A stretch of 64,000 bases of DNA, taken from contig MHAR01000006.1 of NCBI GenBank assembly GCA_001803045.1, positions 1 to 64,000 of the forward strand, written 5' to 3'. Both the position numbers and the translations under genes were made by a program. Numbering within the stretch: position 1 is the first letter of the stretch; every line of letters begins with the position of its first letter. This DNA is from Ignavibacteria bacterium RIFOXYB12_FULL_35_14. GTDB taxonomy: Bacteria > Bacteroidota > Ignavibacteria > Ignavibacteriales > Ignavibacteriaceae. The notes under the pieces were generated by a model. That model was not told the DNA's origin and searched no databases. It saw only the letters and a list, made by a program, of their open reading frames with translations. Below, piece after piece: positions 7,722 to 17,733 of this stretch.

Positions 7722-9146
7722 ATGAACAACAACATAAACAGAGAATCCATACTTGCAGCTGCAAACAACTTGCGCTGGGAAGTCGGTGAAAACTTGCACG
7801 ACACATTGATGGAATCTATTTACGAAAATGCAACCACAATTTCTCGTAAAGTTGTCATCTATCCAGAAAAAAAACCAGCCTTTAGTATTGATAGAATACT
7901 TGACAAAATATTAACCAGCAAGTATCTCGGTTTTCCAATAATGTTTCTTATCCTTGGAATAGTTTTCTGGATAACAATCGAAGGAGCAAATGTTCCTTCC
8001 GGTTTAATTGCTACTTTATTAGTCGATAGTCTTCATCCAATTCTAAAAAGCTTTACGAGTTCATTCATGCCCTGGTGGCTAAGCGGAGTCTTAATTGATG
8101 GTGCCTACCTGGCAATGGCTTGGGTTGTTAGTGTTATGCTTCCGCCGATGGCAATATTTTTTCCGATTTACACTTTGCTTGAAGATTTTGGTTATTTGCC
8201 ACGCGTTGCATTTAATATGGATCCGCTTTATAAAAAAGTTGGAGCACATGGTCGGCAAGCGCTTACAATGGCAATGGGATTTGGGTGTAATGCGGCAGGG
8301 GTTATTGCTACACGCGTAATCGATTCACCTAGAGAAAGACTTATTGCTATCATAACAAATAATTTTTCTTTATGCAACGGAAGGTGGCCGACGCAAATAC
8401 TCATATCGACAATATTCATCGGTGGTGTTGCTCCGGCATACGCGGCAGGATTCGTATCCGCTGCTGCAGTAGTTTTTGTTGCAATGCTTGGAATATTATT
8501 TAGTTTAATTGTTTCCTGGGCATTATCAAAAACTTTTTTGAGAGGAGAAGCTTCTGCATTTAGTCTTGAACTTCCACCGTATAGACCTCCGAGAGTGCTG
8601 CAGACACTTTACACTTCCTTAATCGATAGAACAATTTTTGTATTATGGCGGGCTGTGGTTTTTGCTATACCTGCCGGGATAGTTATCTGGTTAGTCGCGA
8701 ATATTTCAGTAAATGGAATTTCAATCGCTAATCATTTTATCAACTGGGTTAATCCCTTCGCATTTCTACTCGGTTTGAATGGAGTGATTTTACTTGCTTA
8801 CATAATTGCAATTCCGGCAAATGAAATTGTCATTCCAACAATACTTATGCTCACTGTGGTGAATCTTGGTATGGCGGGAGTTGGTGCCGGCAGCGGCGTT
8901 ATTTTCGAGCTTGATTCGGTTGGAGACACTGCTTCAATCCTACATGCCGGCGGGTGGGCAGTGTTAACCGGAATAAACCTAATGCTATTTAGCTTGCTTC
9001 ACAATCCTTGTTCAACAACTATTTTTACTATTTACAAGGAAACCAAAAGTGTAAAGTGGTCGGTTGTCTCGACACTACTTCCCATTGCATTGGGATTTGC
9101 AGTTACATTTTTTGTAACACAGATTTGGAGGATACTTGCTCACTGA
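7722..9146 (+). CDS. feoB: FeoB C-terminal membrane part (split gene)
   Basis: The permease half of FeoB, 474 residues from the ATG at 7722. An in-frame GTG at 7632 exists but lies in the cassette's inverted repeat and is unlikely to be the native start. Seen: a short cytosolic lead-in ([16 protein letters not shown]), then about eight membrane helices with the FeoB signatures [22 protein letters not shown] (about residue 185 of this part) and [11 protein letters not shown], and a later block [26 protein letters not shown]. It moves Fe(II) across the inner membrane using the G domain encoded at 6377-7174. The ribosome site before 7722 is weak. Confidence 0.85.
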   Translation: MNNNINRESILAAANNLRWEVGENLHDTLMESIYENATTISRKVVIYPEKKPAFSIDRILDKILTSKYLGFPIMFLILGIVFWITIEGANVPSGLIATLLVDSLHPILKSFTSSFMPWWLSGVLIDGAYLAMAWVVSVMLPPMAIFFPIYTLLEDFGYLPRVAFNMDPLYKKVGAHGRQALTMAMGFGCNAAGVIATRVIDSPRERLIAIITNNFSLCNGRWPTQILISTIFIGGVAPAYAAGFVSAAAVVFVAMLGILFSLIVSWALSKTFLRGEASAFSLELPPYRPPRVLQTLYTSLIDRTIFVLWRAVVFAIPAGIVIWLVANISVNGISIANHFINWVNPFAFLLGLNGVILLAYIIAIPANEIVIPTILMLTVVNLGMAGVGAGSGVIFELDSVGDTASILHAGGWAVLTGINLMLFSLLHNPCSTTIFTIYKETKSVKWSVVSTLLPIALGFAVTFFVTQIWRILAH

Positions 9147-9927
9147 TAAGTCAAACACGATCAAACTTCTCTCATGGAATGTTAACGGTATTCGTGCCGT
9201 TCATAAAAAAGGTTTTGTTGATTGGTTCACAAAAGAAAATCCAGATGTACTTTGTGTGCAGGAAACGAAAGCTTCTCCCGAACAATTGCCTAGTGAATTA
9301 TTAAATGTGAATGGATACAAATTTTATTTTTCATCTTCAACCGTTAAGAAAGGATACAGCGGGGTTGCTATTTATTCAAAACTAGAACCGGTGAAGGTTG
9401 AACACGGATTTGGAATTCCAAAGTTCGACGATGAAGGAAGAATCATAATTACCGACTTTAAAAAATTTGTTTTGATGAATATCTACTATCCTAACGGGAA
9501 AGCATCGGATGAAAGATTGAAATACAAAATGGATTTTTATGATGCATTTCTTAACCATGCAGACGCATTGGTTAAGAAAGGAAAGAAACTAATTATCTGC
9601 GGCGATGTTAATACCGCTCATAAAGAAATTGATATTGCAAGACCAAAAGAAAACGAAAACATATCCGGCTTTTTGAAAATAGAAAGAGATTGGATGGATA
9701 AATTTATCAGTCATGGTTACATAGATACTTTCAGAATGTTTAATCAGGAACCCGAACAATATACCTGGTGGGATTTAGTTACTCGCGCACGTGAAAGAAA
9801 CGTCGGCTGGAGGATTGATTACTTTTTTGTTTCGGAAAATTTTAAGAAAAATATCACAAATGCATTTATCCTGCCGGATGTGATGGGATCAGATCACTGT
9901 CCGATTGGGATTGAGATTGCAATTTGA
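9136..9927 (+). CDS. xth: Exodeoxyribonuclease III
   Basis: 263 residues, exonuclease-endonuclease-phosphatase fold. Seen: [17 protein letters not shown] (residues 11-27), the metal-binding VLCVQETKA (about 39-47), [26 protein letters not shown] (about 155-171), and the C-terminal catalytic [11 protein letters not shown]. It repairs AP sites and 3'-blocked ends. The start is a TTG at 9136 with a strong GGAGG 5 nt upstream, overlapping the feoB stop; this ribosome site decides the start. Read-through from feoB is likely. Confidence 0.92.
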   Translation: MLTDKSNTIKLLSWNVNGIRAVHKKGFVDWFTKENPDVLCVQETKASPEQLPSELLNVNGYKFYFSSSTVKKGYSGVAIYSKLEPVKVEHGFGIPKFDDEGRIIITDFKKFVLMNIYYPNGKASDERLKYKMDFYDAFLNHADALVKKGKKLIICGDVNTAHKEIDIARPKENENISGFLKIERDWMDKFISHGYIDTFRMFNQEPEQYTWWDLVTRARERNVGWRIDYFFVSENFKKNITNAFILPDVMGSDHCPIGIEIAI

Positions 9928-9931
9928 TTCG

Positions 9932-10265
9932 ATGATCAATCTTAAGAGAGTTGGACTACTTCAACAAGGATCTGAAACAAATGGTCCGGTTATCTACTGG
10001 ATGAGCCACGACTACCAAGTTTGCTATAATTGGGCATTGTTGTTCGTGATAAAGAACCTTTACATCTTCACACCAAATAAATTATAAAATTTGAATTGGG
10101 CTGAAGTGGTTTAAATGGTTATATGTTTTGTGCTTGGTTGATTGGAGGAGCGCATGATCGCACTTTGTTGAAAGACCTGCCTGTGGTAAAATCAGGTATA
10201 CAAATCGAAATGGCACTAAGAACAAATTTGATATAAATACTTACAATACTAAATATTCAAAATAA
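9932..10265 (+). pseudogene. Class II photolyase remnant with internal deletion
   Basis: Two ends of a class II CPD photolyase lie close together with most of the middle missing. The N-terminal part reads RVGLLQQGSETNGPVIYWMS then NWALLF (9932-10050). The C-terminal part reads NGYMFCAWLIGGAHDRTL in one frame (about 10113-10166), then ERPACGKIRYTNRNGTKNKF (about 10167-10226) in another, ending at a stop at 10263-10265. A whole enzyme is about 450 residues; only about 100 remain, in at least three frames. The match rests on recognised family motifs, not a search. Confidence 0.65.
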
Positions 10266-10567
10266 TTACGGTTGTTTTCATTCCTCTGCCATGCTATTCA
10301 TGAGGCAAAAGAACTTAACATTTCGGTAGAATTAGAAAAATATTCATTTCTAGTCAGTTCATTTGGTAAAAATCACAATTCTTTTAACTGAATTGCCTTT
10401 AAAAACCGCATTTTTAAGACTCTACGACAACTTTCCTCGGCATATTATTTGACTTTTCTATAAAAAATCAGAAGCAGCAACTTCTGGAAACTTAAAATTC
10501 AATTGAATGAGATATCTCATCAAGATGAGAATTATGAGAAATACTAATTAAATAAACGTACAAAAAA
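10266..10567. other. Intergenic before the histidine kinase
   Basis: No gene seen. Near the 3' end is a 14-bp perfect palindrome ATGAGATATCTCAT (10507-10520) followed by AAGATGAGAATTATGAGA; it could be a regulator site for the kinase gene, without other support. Confidence 0.3.
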
Positions 10568-12547
10568 ATGAAATTTAAAGAAATATTTCAGATTAGGAAG
10601 AGTAACACAATCCAACTGAAATTTTTAGTTATTTCGACAATTTTCCTCGTAATTGTTTCGTTCGCAATTTTTTATTTTTTCTCGAATAGGTGTGGAGAGA
10701 TATTACTAAAAACTCAGATGGTTCAGGAACAATTAGCCGTTGATCAAATCTTGGATTTAATCAGGATGAATTCAACAATTAATGGGAATGAGTATATTGA
10801 TCAAAGACTTGAAAAAATTGCCGGTGCTGCGAGAGTTTTATATCTAAAAGTTACCAATTCAGACGATTCTGTTATAAAAGAAATAAATTTTATTTCAAAG
10901 GAAGAAAAAAAATATCCTGATTTATCCGGCAAAGAAACGGTAAATACGCAAAATGATATTTATAGATTCCAAAAATCACTATCAATCGGCGATTCTACAA
11001 TAAATTTGTTTTGCGAATTTTCTAGGAGCGATCTAGATTCAGAAATTGTTAAATCCAATTATGAAATTGGATTAATCAGTCTATCATTTTTCAGCATTAG
11101 TTTTATACTTCTTTTTGCTTCAAGCATCATTTTAATGCTTCCGCTTAGAAAAATATCAGAATCGGCAGCCAAAATTTCTTCAGGCACCTTAAGCGAAAAA
11201 ATCAAGCATAATAGTAATGATGAATTCAATCAGATAGCAAACTCAGTAAATTTATTAGCAGAAGATTTGCTAAAAGCTAACTCGCAGATCGAGAAATTAA
11301 ATAAGGAACTGAAGTTTCAGTTTCGTGATAAAATCGGAGAATTAAACTATGAGATCAATCAAAAAAGGCAAACCGAGACTCTACTAAAACAAAGCGAAGA
11401 ACAGTTCAGACTTCTTTTTGATCTTGCCCCGATTGGAATGATCATGAGTTCTCTTCATGGAAAAATATTAAAAGTGAACACTGCCTTCCATACAGCATTA
11501 GGATATACTGAAAATGAAATCTTAGAAAAGAAAATTAAAGATTTAACTCATTTCGAAGATCAGTCAATAGATGTTGTGATTCACGAGAAGTTAGTCGGTG
11601 ATATTCAACAGAGTGCTTATTATGAAAAAAGAATGCTTAGAAAAGATGGTGAAGTAATTTATGTAATAGTTGAAGCTGTGATGGTAAAAAATAAAGCGGG
11701 AAAGCCGTCTCATTTCATTGAACAGGTTATCGACATTACAGAACGTAAACGTGTTGAAAAAGAATTAATATTTGCAAAAGAGAAAGCAGAAGAATCCGAC
11801 CACTTGAAGAGTGCGTTTTTAGCTCAAATGTCTCATGAAATTAGGACACCGCTAAACGTGATCCTCACTGCAATGAATTTAATTCAAGATGATTTGGATA
11901 ATACCGATGAAGATACAAAAACAATATTAGATTCGGTTTCAAGTGCGGGGAAAAGACTCCAAAGAACAATTGACTTAATATTAAATATTTCCGCAGTTCA
12001 AAGCGGGAGCTACTCACCGGAAAGTAAAGATTTCGATTTGGACAAAGAATTAGCGATTTTAGTTGATGAGTTCAAAACTTTTGAAAATGAAAAAGACATT
12101 AAAATTTCTTATATCAATAAATCAAAACATAGTGTGATTGTTGCAGACTATTATTCAGTCATGCAAATTTTTCAAAATCTTATCGGTAATGCTATTAAGT
12201 ATACTTTAAAGGGAAGTGTTACCGTTATTCTAGAAGACTTCAATGAAGAAAAGCTGCAGGTGGTAGTAAAAGATACCGGAATAGGAATTTCAAAAGAATA
12301 TATTGCTAATTTATTTGCGCCTTTTTCGCAAGAAGACGTAGGTTATAAACGTGAGTTTGAAGGAAATGGTTTAGGGCTTGCTTTGGTAAAAAAATATGTA
12401 GAAATAAATAATGCAGATATTCTAGTTGAAAGCGAGAAAGATAGAGGTTCAACTTTCACAGTGATATTTAACAAGAAACAAATGGATCCAAGTGCGTTAA
12501 GAAAGAACGTTCCACTCAAATCGAATGACATCAAGGAATTAGTATAA
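10568..12547 (+). CDS. PAS-domain sensor histidine kinase
   Basis: 659 residues. Order: membrane helix (about 18-40), a periplasmic sensing region of about 125 residues, second membrane helix (about 168-193), HAMP linker (about 193-245), coiled coil (245-278), PAS/PAC domain (278-400, FRLLFDLAPIGMIMSS and a PAC end ITERKRVE), HisKA with the phospho-accepting His in AQMSHEIRTPLNVI (about 423), and HATPase_c with N box QNLIGNAIKYT, DTGIGI and GNGLGLALVK. The sensed signal is unknown. No response regulator gene is adjacent, so it is an orphan kinase in this window. Confidence 0.92.
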   Translation: MKFKEIFQIRKSNTIQLKFLVISTIFLVIVSFAIFYFFSNRCGEILLKTQMVQEQLAVDQILDLIRMNSTINGNEYIDQRLEKIAGAARVLYLKVTNSDDSVIKEINFISKEEKKYPDLSGKETVNTQNDIYRFQKSLSIGDSTINLFCEFSRSDLDSEIVKSNYEIGLISLSFFSISFILLFASSIILMLPLRKISESAAKISSGTLSEKIKHNSNDEFNQIANSVNLLAEDLLKANSQIEKLNKELKFQFRDKIGELNYEINQKRQTETLLKQSEEQFRLLFDLAPIGMIMSSLHGKILKVNTAFHTALGYTENEILEKKIKDLTHFEDQSIDVVIHEKLVGDIQQSAYYEKRMLRKDGEVIYVIVEAVMVKNKAGKPSHFIEQVIDITERKRVEKELIFAKEKAEESDHLKSAFLAQMSHEIRTPLNVILTAMNLIQDDLDNTDEDTKTILDSVSSAGKRLQRTIDLILNISAVQSGSYSPESKDFDLDKELAILVDEFKTFENEKDIKISYINKSKHSVIVADYYSVMQIFQNLIGNAIKYTLKGSVTVILEDFNEEKLQVVVKDTGIGISKEYIANLFAPFSQEDVGYKREFEGNGLGLALVKKYVEINNADILVESEKDRGSTFTVIFNKKQMDPSALRKNVPLKSNDIKELV

Positions 12548-12601
12548 TTACTCCCCTCTCCCGCAATTATTTTTTTCTGTTATTTGCTCAACGAACAGCA
12601 T

Positions 12602-12629
12602 AAAAAAGCGGCTGGGATTTTTCCAGCCG
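12602..12629 (-). terminator. Intrinsic terminator of the DUF2911 gene
   Basis: On the minus strand CGGCTGG, 7-nt loop, CCAGCCG (12629 to 12609) is followed by CTTTTTTA. It lies 33 nt past the stop of the minus-strand DUF2911 gene, between two convergent genes. Stem of 7 GC-rich pairs plus a U run. Confidence 0.8.
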
Positions 12630-12661
12630 AAATGAATACTTGGGAGTGATTAAGAGAATTA

Positions 12662-13504
12662 CTATTTCCAATCAGAGAGCATTTTTTGCATTTGCTCAAA
12701 ATCGAATGGCTTGTCTTTCATTCGGTTTCCAATTTCAATTGCTCGTTCCATAATGCTTACGGCCTCATTTTTTCTTCCAAGCTTTTCAAGTAAGCGGGCT
12801 TTAATTCTCATATTCCAATAATTTTCATTTAAGAGAGTTGATGCTTCAATCCATTTAACTGCTTCATCGAGGTTAACATTGTTGATAAGACAATATTGTG
12901 CTGCTTGAAAAGGAGTGCCCCAATCAACCATCTTTCTTGCATTTGATAGAGTTAAGGTTTGAGTTTCAGTTTCAACTTTAAAGGATACTTTAATTTTTTC
13001 CCAGATCAGATTTACCATCGCAGAATTATCGGTCATATCTGAAAAGGTGAATATCAATCTTTCAGAAAAGGCGCTTTCAACGGGCTTAACTTTTATTCGC
13101 AGCGCTTCTTTTTTCTCATCGAAGTCTGAAGGATCATTCACTTTAGTGTCGCTGCTGAAAATCATATCCCATTCCTTTTCTCTAGGAATAGTATGAATTC
13201 CATATGTACCGGCAGCTAAATTATTTCCATTTATTTTAACCAGGTCAGAAAAAGTTATTGAAGTAACTTCATTTGCTCCTGTTCTCCAAACTTTATCATA
13301 AGGAACCAAATCTCCCCAGATTTTTCGTTCTTTTACACCGGGACTGCTGTAATCTATGGTTATATCTGTGACACCAACTGTTTGTGTTAGTGTTGCGCTA
13401 GGGCTTGGACGCGGTGTGCGGAACTGCTGAGCATTCACAAATAAAGCTGTGATGAGAAAGAGAGAGAAGAAAAATGAAAAGAAAAATTTTGGTTGATTCG
13501 TCAT
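12662..13504 (-). CDS. DUF2911 exported protein
   Basis: 280 residues with an N-terminal signal peptide (hydrophobic FFFSFFFSLFLITALFVNA, about 7-25). The DUF2911 domain fills about 28-180: PRPSPSATLTQTVGVTDITI, YSSPGVKERKIWGDLVPY, VWRTGANEVTSITFS and AGTYGIHTIP. The remainder (about 185-280) is helical and TPR-like (NENYWNMRIKARLLEKLGRK). Probably periplasmic; function unknown. The AAAGGAGC ribosome site before the ATG is good. A clear intrinsic terminator follows. Confidence 0.85.
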   Translation of the reverse strand: MTNQPKFFFSFFFSLFLITALFVNAQQFRTPRPSPSATLTQTVGVTDITIDYSSPGVKERKIWGDLVPYDKVWRTGANEVTSITFSDLVKINGNNLAAGTYGIHTIPREKEWDMIFSSDTKVNDPSDFDEKKEALRIKVKPVESAFSERLIFTFSDMTDNSAMVNLIWEKIKVSFKVETETQTLTLSNARKMVDWGTPFQAAQYCLINNVNLDEAVKWIEASTLLNENYWNMRIKARLLEKLGRKNEAVSIMERAIEIGNRMKDKPFDFEQMQKMLSDWK

Positions 13505-13641
13505 AGTACTTTGCTCCTTTATAATTGTTAATACATTAATTATTTATTAAAAACTGCGCGCGCGAAGTTTGTAGAGGGAATTCTTAATCTTAATTTTACA
13601 ATTGAAAATATGAATCAAGAATCTTAAAAGCAATAATTCTG

Positions 13642-14160
13642 ATGAGCGAAATTCAATTTAATGATCAAGCCACTGGTTGGGCTTATCAAATTAAAAGATG
13701 GGTGCCTTCGGCCATAATGCTTCCAATAATGATTTGGCTGATTATGAACCGCGGTACATGTACCTGGATTGATAATGCTGATTTAGTAATTCACGAGGCA
13801 GGACATCTGTTTTTTGTGCTCTTCGGAAAATTTATTTACACTTTGGGTGGAACATTAATGCAAATTCTACTCCCATCACTTATCATATGGTATTTTTGGA
13901 GAAATAGCTATCGCACAGGTGCTCAAGTCGGATTACTGTGGTTAGGTCAGAATCTCATTAATATAAGTGTATATGCTGCTGATGCAAGAGCACATGCATT
14001 ACCTTTGCTTGGCGGTAACAAGGTTTATCATGATTGGACATATATCTTAGGTACTACAAATCTTCTTCAATATGATATCGAAGTAGGGTATATGTTTTTC
14101 GGATTAGCAATATTAATCTTCTTAATGACTTTATTATTGCCTCTAATATTTCAAGAATAA
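13642..14160 (+). CDS. Membrane protein with HEAGH motif
   Basis: 172 residues with about four membrane helices. An HExxH-type motif, HEAGHLFF (about residues 51-58), sits at the start of a helix, as in M50 zinc proteases, and a second histidine/aspartate cluster (DARAHALPLLGG, then YHDW) follows near residue 115-132. These could complete a metal site, but the protein is too short and different to call an M50 protease with confidence. It precedes a MORN/TonB gene by 37 nt. Confidence 0.6.
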   Translation: MSEIQFNDQATGWAYQIKRWVPSAIMLPIMIWLIMNRGTCTWIDNADLVIHEAGHLFFVLFGKFIYTLGGTLMQILLPSLIIWYFWRNSYRTGAQVGLLWLGQNLINISVYAADARAHALPLLGGNKVYHDWTYILGTTNLLQYDIEVGYMFFGLAILIFLMTLLLPLIFQE

Positions 14161-14197
14161 ATTTTAATTTTCCCCTCAATTTTATAATGGATTAGGA

Positions 14198-15028
14198 ATG
14201 CTTGTTATTCTATTGACAATAATTTTTTATGCGAGCGTCTTCCCTCAAGAGGGTTTGGTGAAGTCTTTTTATCCTAATGGAAATGTTGAATCTGAAATAA
14301 ATTTTAAAGATAGCGTCCGTGAAGGGGAAGCTAAATTTTATTATGAGAATGGTAATATCAAGGAGGAAAGAATTTATTTTAACGGAAGAGTTGAAGGACT
14401 TGTTAAAATTTATTCTGATTCGGGAAAACTGAACGAAGTTTTTGTAATAGAGGATGGAAGGAGAGATGGGCCCACCAATTTATTTGATGAGGATGGAAAT
14501 TATGTATCGGATGTTTACTACGAAGCAGGTAAACTAATTATTCAGCCAATCGTAGAAGATTACTTCGCAAGTTCATCTAACCAAACAGAGAATAATGCTA
14601 GCGAAGAAAAAGTTGAGAATGCTGAAACCAAACCAAAAGTGGTAAAGTCAAAAAAAGTATCGAATGAATTCTTATTACCACCGGAAATAGAAGAAGAAAA
14701 ATTTGAAAATGATCCCGCATTTTATTCAACAATTGAAGTAATGCCGGAACCTGTCGGAGGAATGGACGCAATCTATAAGAAGCTGATTTATCCTTCAGAG
14801 GCAAGAAACAATGAAATTACAGGAACGGTAAAAGTACAGGCATTTATTGATGAGTATGGTGAGGTGATGGAAGCAACGGTTATAGAGGGAATTGGTTTCG
14901 GCTGTGATGATGTTGCAAGAAATGCTGTCTACTATGCGAAGTTTAAGCCAGGTCTGCAAAAAGGCAAACCTGCAAGAGCCATGATGATCATTTCAATTGA
15001 GTTTATGCCTGAAAAGGGAAGCGAATAA
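14198..15028 (+). CDS. MORN-repeat protein with TonB C-terminal domain
   Basis: 276 residues. A signal-like hydrophobic start (1-15), then MORN_2/YwqK-type repeats (about 18-110: SFYPNGNVESEINF, FYYENGNIKEERIYF, IYSDSGKLNEVF, LFDEDGNYVSDVYY), a low-complexity charged linker (120-180), and a TonB C-terminal domain (about 185-272: YPSEARNNEITGTVKVQAFI, NAVYYAKFKPGLQKGKP). TonB C-terminal domains contact outer membrane receptors in the periplasm, but without ExbB/ExbD nearby this is more likely a stand-alone envelope protein. Confidence 0.8.
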   Translation: MLVILLTIIFYASVFPQEGLVKSFYPNGNVESEINFKDSVREGEAKFYYENGNIKEERIYFNGRVEGLVKIYSDSGKLNEVFVIEDGRRDGPTNLFDEDGNYVSDVYYEAGKLIIQPIVEDYFASSSNQTENNASEEKVENAETKPKVVKSKKVSNEFLLPPEIEEEKFENDPAFYSTIEVMPEPVGGMDAIYKKLIYPSEARNNEITGTVKVQAFIDEYGEVMEATVIEGIGFGCDDVARNAVYYAKFKPGLQKGKPARAMMIISIEFMPEKGSE

Positions 15029-15062
15029 AACTGTTAAATGGTTTCTAATTTGTTTTAGCGAA

Positions 15063-15093
15063 TTGAATTTTCATTTATTAAAATTTATCTTTG
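15063..15093 (+). promoter_or_regulatory. Bacteroidota-type promoter of mgtE
   Basis: TTG (15063-15065), 20 nt, TATCTTTG (15086-15093) matches the Bacteroidota primary-sigma consensus TTG-N19/20-TAnnTTTG exactly at the conserved bases. The mgtE ATG is at 15173, leaving a leader of about 70 nt with a TGAGGAG ribosome site. Confidence 0.6.
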
Positions 15094-15172
15094 CACACAA
15101 TTCACTATCAATTGATAAAGAAATGTAATCACATTTTTCTTTAACAATCATTTTAAATTTGAGGAGTTTCAA

Positions 15173-16555
15173 ATGCTAAGCCAATTACTGCAACCGGAAA
15201 TTAGAGCTTTGATTGATGAAAGAAACCTTAGCACTTTGAAGGAAATTTTAAGTGATTGGACCCCGGCAGATATCGCTGATCTTATCACAAATCTTCCTGC
15301 AGAAAATGAGCAAGTAATTATTTTTCGTTTGCTTCACCAGGATCTAGCTACAGATACATTTGAGTATTTAGACTTTGATATGCAGATGAATATAATTAAA
15401 GCCATGGGTAAAGAAGAGGTTGCATCAATACTAAATGAAATGTCTGCAGATGACCGAACTGCATTGCTGGAAGAACTGCCAAGTTCTGCCGCCAAGCAAA
15501 TGATAATGATGCTTTCTCCCGAGGAAAGAAAGATAGCCACTTCACTTCTCGGTTATCCTGAAAACAGCGTTGGAAGATTAATGACGCCCGAATATATTGC
15601 TGTTAAACCCGACTGGGATATTATGCAAACGCTTGAGCATATCAGAAAATATGGAAAAGACAGCGAAACGCTGAATATAATTTATGTTATTGATGCAAAA
15701 GGAAAACTGATTGATGATATAAAAATTCGCGATGTTATTCTTGCACCTCTGGAAAGCAAAATTGCCGACCTGATGGATAAAAATTTTGTTGAGCTTAATG
15801 TTCATGATGATCAGGAAAAAGCAGTTGAAGTTTTTAAGAAGTATGATAGAGTCGCTCTTCCAGTTGTAGATGCCTTAGGTTTTCTTATTGGTATAGTAAC
15901 CGTTGATGATGTACTTGATGTTGCGGAAGAAGAAGCCACTGAGGATATTCAGAAGCTTGGCGGTACTGAGGCTTTAGAGGAGCCGTATATCGATACTACA
16001 ATTACTGATATGGTTAAGAAAAGAGGTAAATGGCTGGTTGTTCTTTTCATCGGTGAAATGCTTACTGCTTCAGCTATGGGTTTTTTTGAAAATCAAATAA
16101 GCAAAGCAGTAGTGTTAACTCTTTTTGTTCCGCTTATCATATCAAGCGGCGGAAATTCTGGTTCACAAGCCGCAACATTGGTAATTAGAGCTATGTCGCT
16201 TGGAGAAATAACTCTTAAGGATTGGTGGAGAGTGATGAAAAGAGAAATTGTTTCCGGTCTTATGCTCGGAATTATTTTAGGTGCCGTGGCATTTCTTCGA
16301 ATGATAGTATGGACTTTTTTTGCAGAATCTTATGGACCTCATTGGGTTCCTATTGGTTTAACCGTAAGTTTTTCGTTAATAGGAGTTGTACTATGGGGAA
16401 CCATTTCAGGGTCCATGCTCCCATTTATACTCAAAAGGCTTGGTGCAGATCCCGCCACTTCTTCTGCGCCTTTTGTAGCAACCCTGGTGGATGTTATTGG
16501 AATAATAATTTATTTTGGCTTCGCAATTTTTTTACTGACTGGAAGATTGCTTTAA
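15173..16555 (+). CDS. mgtE: Magnesium transporter MgtE
   Basis: 460 residues, the usual length. Order: MgtE N-terminal superhelical domain (about 15-130, [11 protein letters not shown] and LLEELP are typical), a CBS pair (about 135-255, IGRVTVDD-like segment [17 protein letters not shown]), the plug helix, and five membrane helices (about 285-460) with [16 protein letters not shown], the conserved pore segment. It is a Mg2+ channel in the inner membrane gated by cytosolic Mg2+ bound to the N and CBS domains. A TGAGGAG ribosome site and a clear promoter lie upstream. Confidence 0.95.
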   Translation: MLSQLLQPEIRALIDERNLSTLKEILSDWTPADIADLITNLPAENEQVIIFRLLHQDLATDTFEYLDFDMQMNIIKAMGKEEVASILNEMSADDRTALLEELPSSAAKQMIMMLSPEERKIATSLLGYPENSVGRLMTPEYIAVKPDWDIMQTLEHIRKYGKDSETLNIIYVIDAKGKLIDDIKIRDVILAPLESKIADLMDKNFVELNVHDDQEKAVEVFKKYDRVALPVVDALGFLIGIVTVDDVLDVAEEEATEDIQKLGGTEALEEPYIDTTITDMVKKRGKWLVVLFIGEMLTASAMGFFENQISKAVVLTLFVPLIISSGGNSGSQAATLVIRAMSLGEITLKDWWRVMKREIVSGLMLGIILGAVAFLRMIVWTFFAESYGPHWVPIGLTVSFSLIGVVLWGTISGSMLPFILKRLGADPATSSAPFVATLVDVIGIIIYFGFAIFLLTGRLL

Positions 16556-16931
16556 ATTTAATTCCTAAAAATAAATGATATGAAGATTAATTCATGCTAA
16601 TCCTGATAATCAACAGATAAAATCGGGCAACTTAATTTGCATGTTGAGGTTAGTACGTAGTCACTAAACCCAATAATGACCTTAATTATTAGGTCATTCT
16701 TGCCACTAAAGTGCATAAGTTTATGTTCTTTTTCTTAATTTTCACTTAGATTTTTTGATAATTTCCAAGCAACAGCTACTGTAATAAATTGTGAGTGACT
16801 TGGCGAAGCAGTGTCTATTTTTATTGGGCAAATAGCAGCGGATTCCATGTGAAAGTGATGAGTAGTCTTAAATTTATTTTCAAAAAAAATATTAATAGTA
16901 AATAATAACAAAATCAGAAAAGCGGTAAATC
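16556..16931. other. Intergenic, one hairpin
   Basis: No gene seen in 376 bp. A hairpin AATGACCT / AGGTCATT with an 8-nt loop lies at 16675-16698; it has no U run and is not clearly a terminator. The promoter of the sugar genes that follow is expected here but no clean match was found. Confidence 0.4.
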
Positions 16932-17516
16932 ATGAGTGAAAAAAATTATTATATAGATCTGCATGCCGTGGTTGATGATAATGTAGAAATTGGTGAAGGC
17001 ACTAAGATCTGGCACTTCAGTCATGTTCAATCAGGCACAAAGATTGGCAAGAAATGCATATTGGGGCAAAATGTAAACGTTGGCAACAACGTAACAATAG
17101 GCAATTTTGTGAAAATACAGAATAACGTTTCTGTGTACGAAGGAGTAACTCTGGAGGATTATGTTTTCTGCGGACCATCTATGGTTTTCACAAACATTAA
17201 AGACCCTCGATCAAAATATCCTCAGGCAGGAGCACAGTATTACATAAAGACACTAGTTAAGGAAGGGGCTTCACTTGGTGCTAACTCAACTATTGTTTGT
17301 GGAATTACTATAGGCCGTTTTGCTTTTGTAGGAGCTGGTGCAGTAGTAACAAAAGATGTTCCGGATTTTGCAATGGTTGTTGGAAACCCTGCACGAATAA
17401 AAGGATGGTTTAGTGAAGCAGGCAAAAAATTACAATTTGATAAAAGCGGTTACGCTTACTGTGATAGGTCAAATAAGAAGTATAAATTAGAAAACGGAGT
17501 TGTTAGAGAGATTTAA
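16932..17516 (+). CDS. WbpD-like sugar N-acetyltransferase
   Basis: 194 residues, left-handed beta-helix acyltransferase made of hexapeptide repeats. It resembles WbpD/WlbB, which acetylates the 3-amino group of UDP-2-acetamido-3-amino-glucuronate in surface polysaccharide synthesis. Seen: WHFSHVQSGTKIG (about residues 28-40), repeated IG..V.IGN hexads (45-75), FCGPSMVFTNIKDPRS (about 82-97) and VVGNPARIKGW (about 150). A DegT aminotransferase follows two genes later, as expected of a partner making the 3-amino sugar. Substrate is inferred. Confidence 0.85.
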   Translation: MSEKNYYIDLHAVVDDNVEIGEGTKIWHFSHVQSGTKIGKKCILGQNVNVGNNVTIGNFVKIQNNVSVYEGVTLEDYVFCGPSMVFTNIKDPRSKYPQAGAQYYIKTLVKEGASLGANSTIVCGITIGRFAFVGAGAVVTKDVPDFAMVVGNPARIKGWFSEAGKKLQFDKSGYAYCDRSNKKYKLENGVVREI

Positions 17517-17733
17517 GATTCTCGAATAGGGCTTCACAAAAAGTAGGGATTTCTCTAATTGAACAATGGGCGGAAAGGTTAGTAAATCACCTTACACAAG
17601 ATGTGGCTATCTGAAGGATTCTCCGTAGGAGTCTGCGACCTTTGGAACAGACATTATTTGTAGCGTTAAACGGTCCACGTCCTAAAGGACATGTTTAATC
17701 AATTTAGTATTTTGTGTGGGATGAGTTAGTACA
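17517..17733. other. Intergenic with short hairpins
   Basis: No gene. Contains small inverted repeats, CTCCGTAGGAG (about 17624-17634) and CGTCCTAAAGGACATG (about 17680-17695), that resemble the short palindromes found elsewhere in the window. Function unknown. Confidence 0.35.

Noticed and set aside
9905-10087. 60-residue plus-strand frame after xth as a new gene
   Set aside because: It is the N-terminal piece of the photolyase remnant plus random codons.
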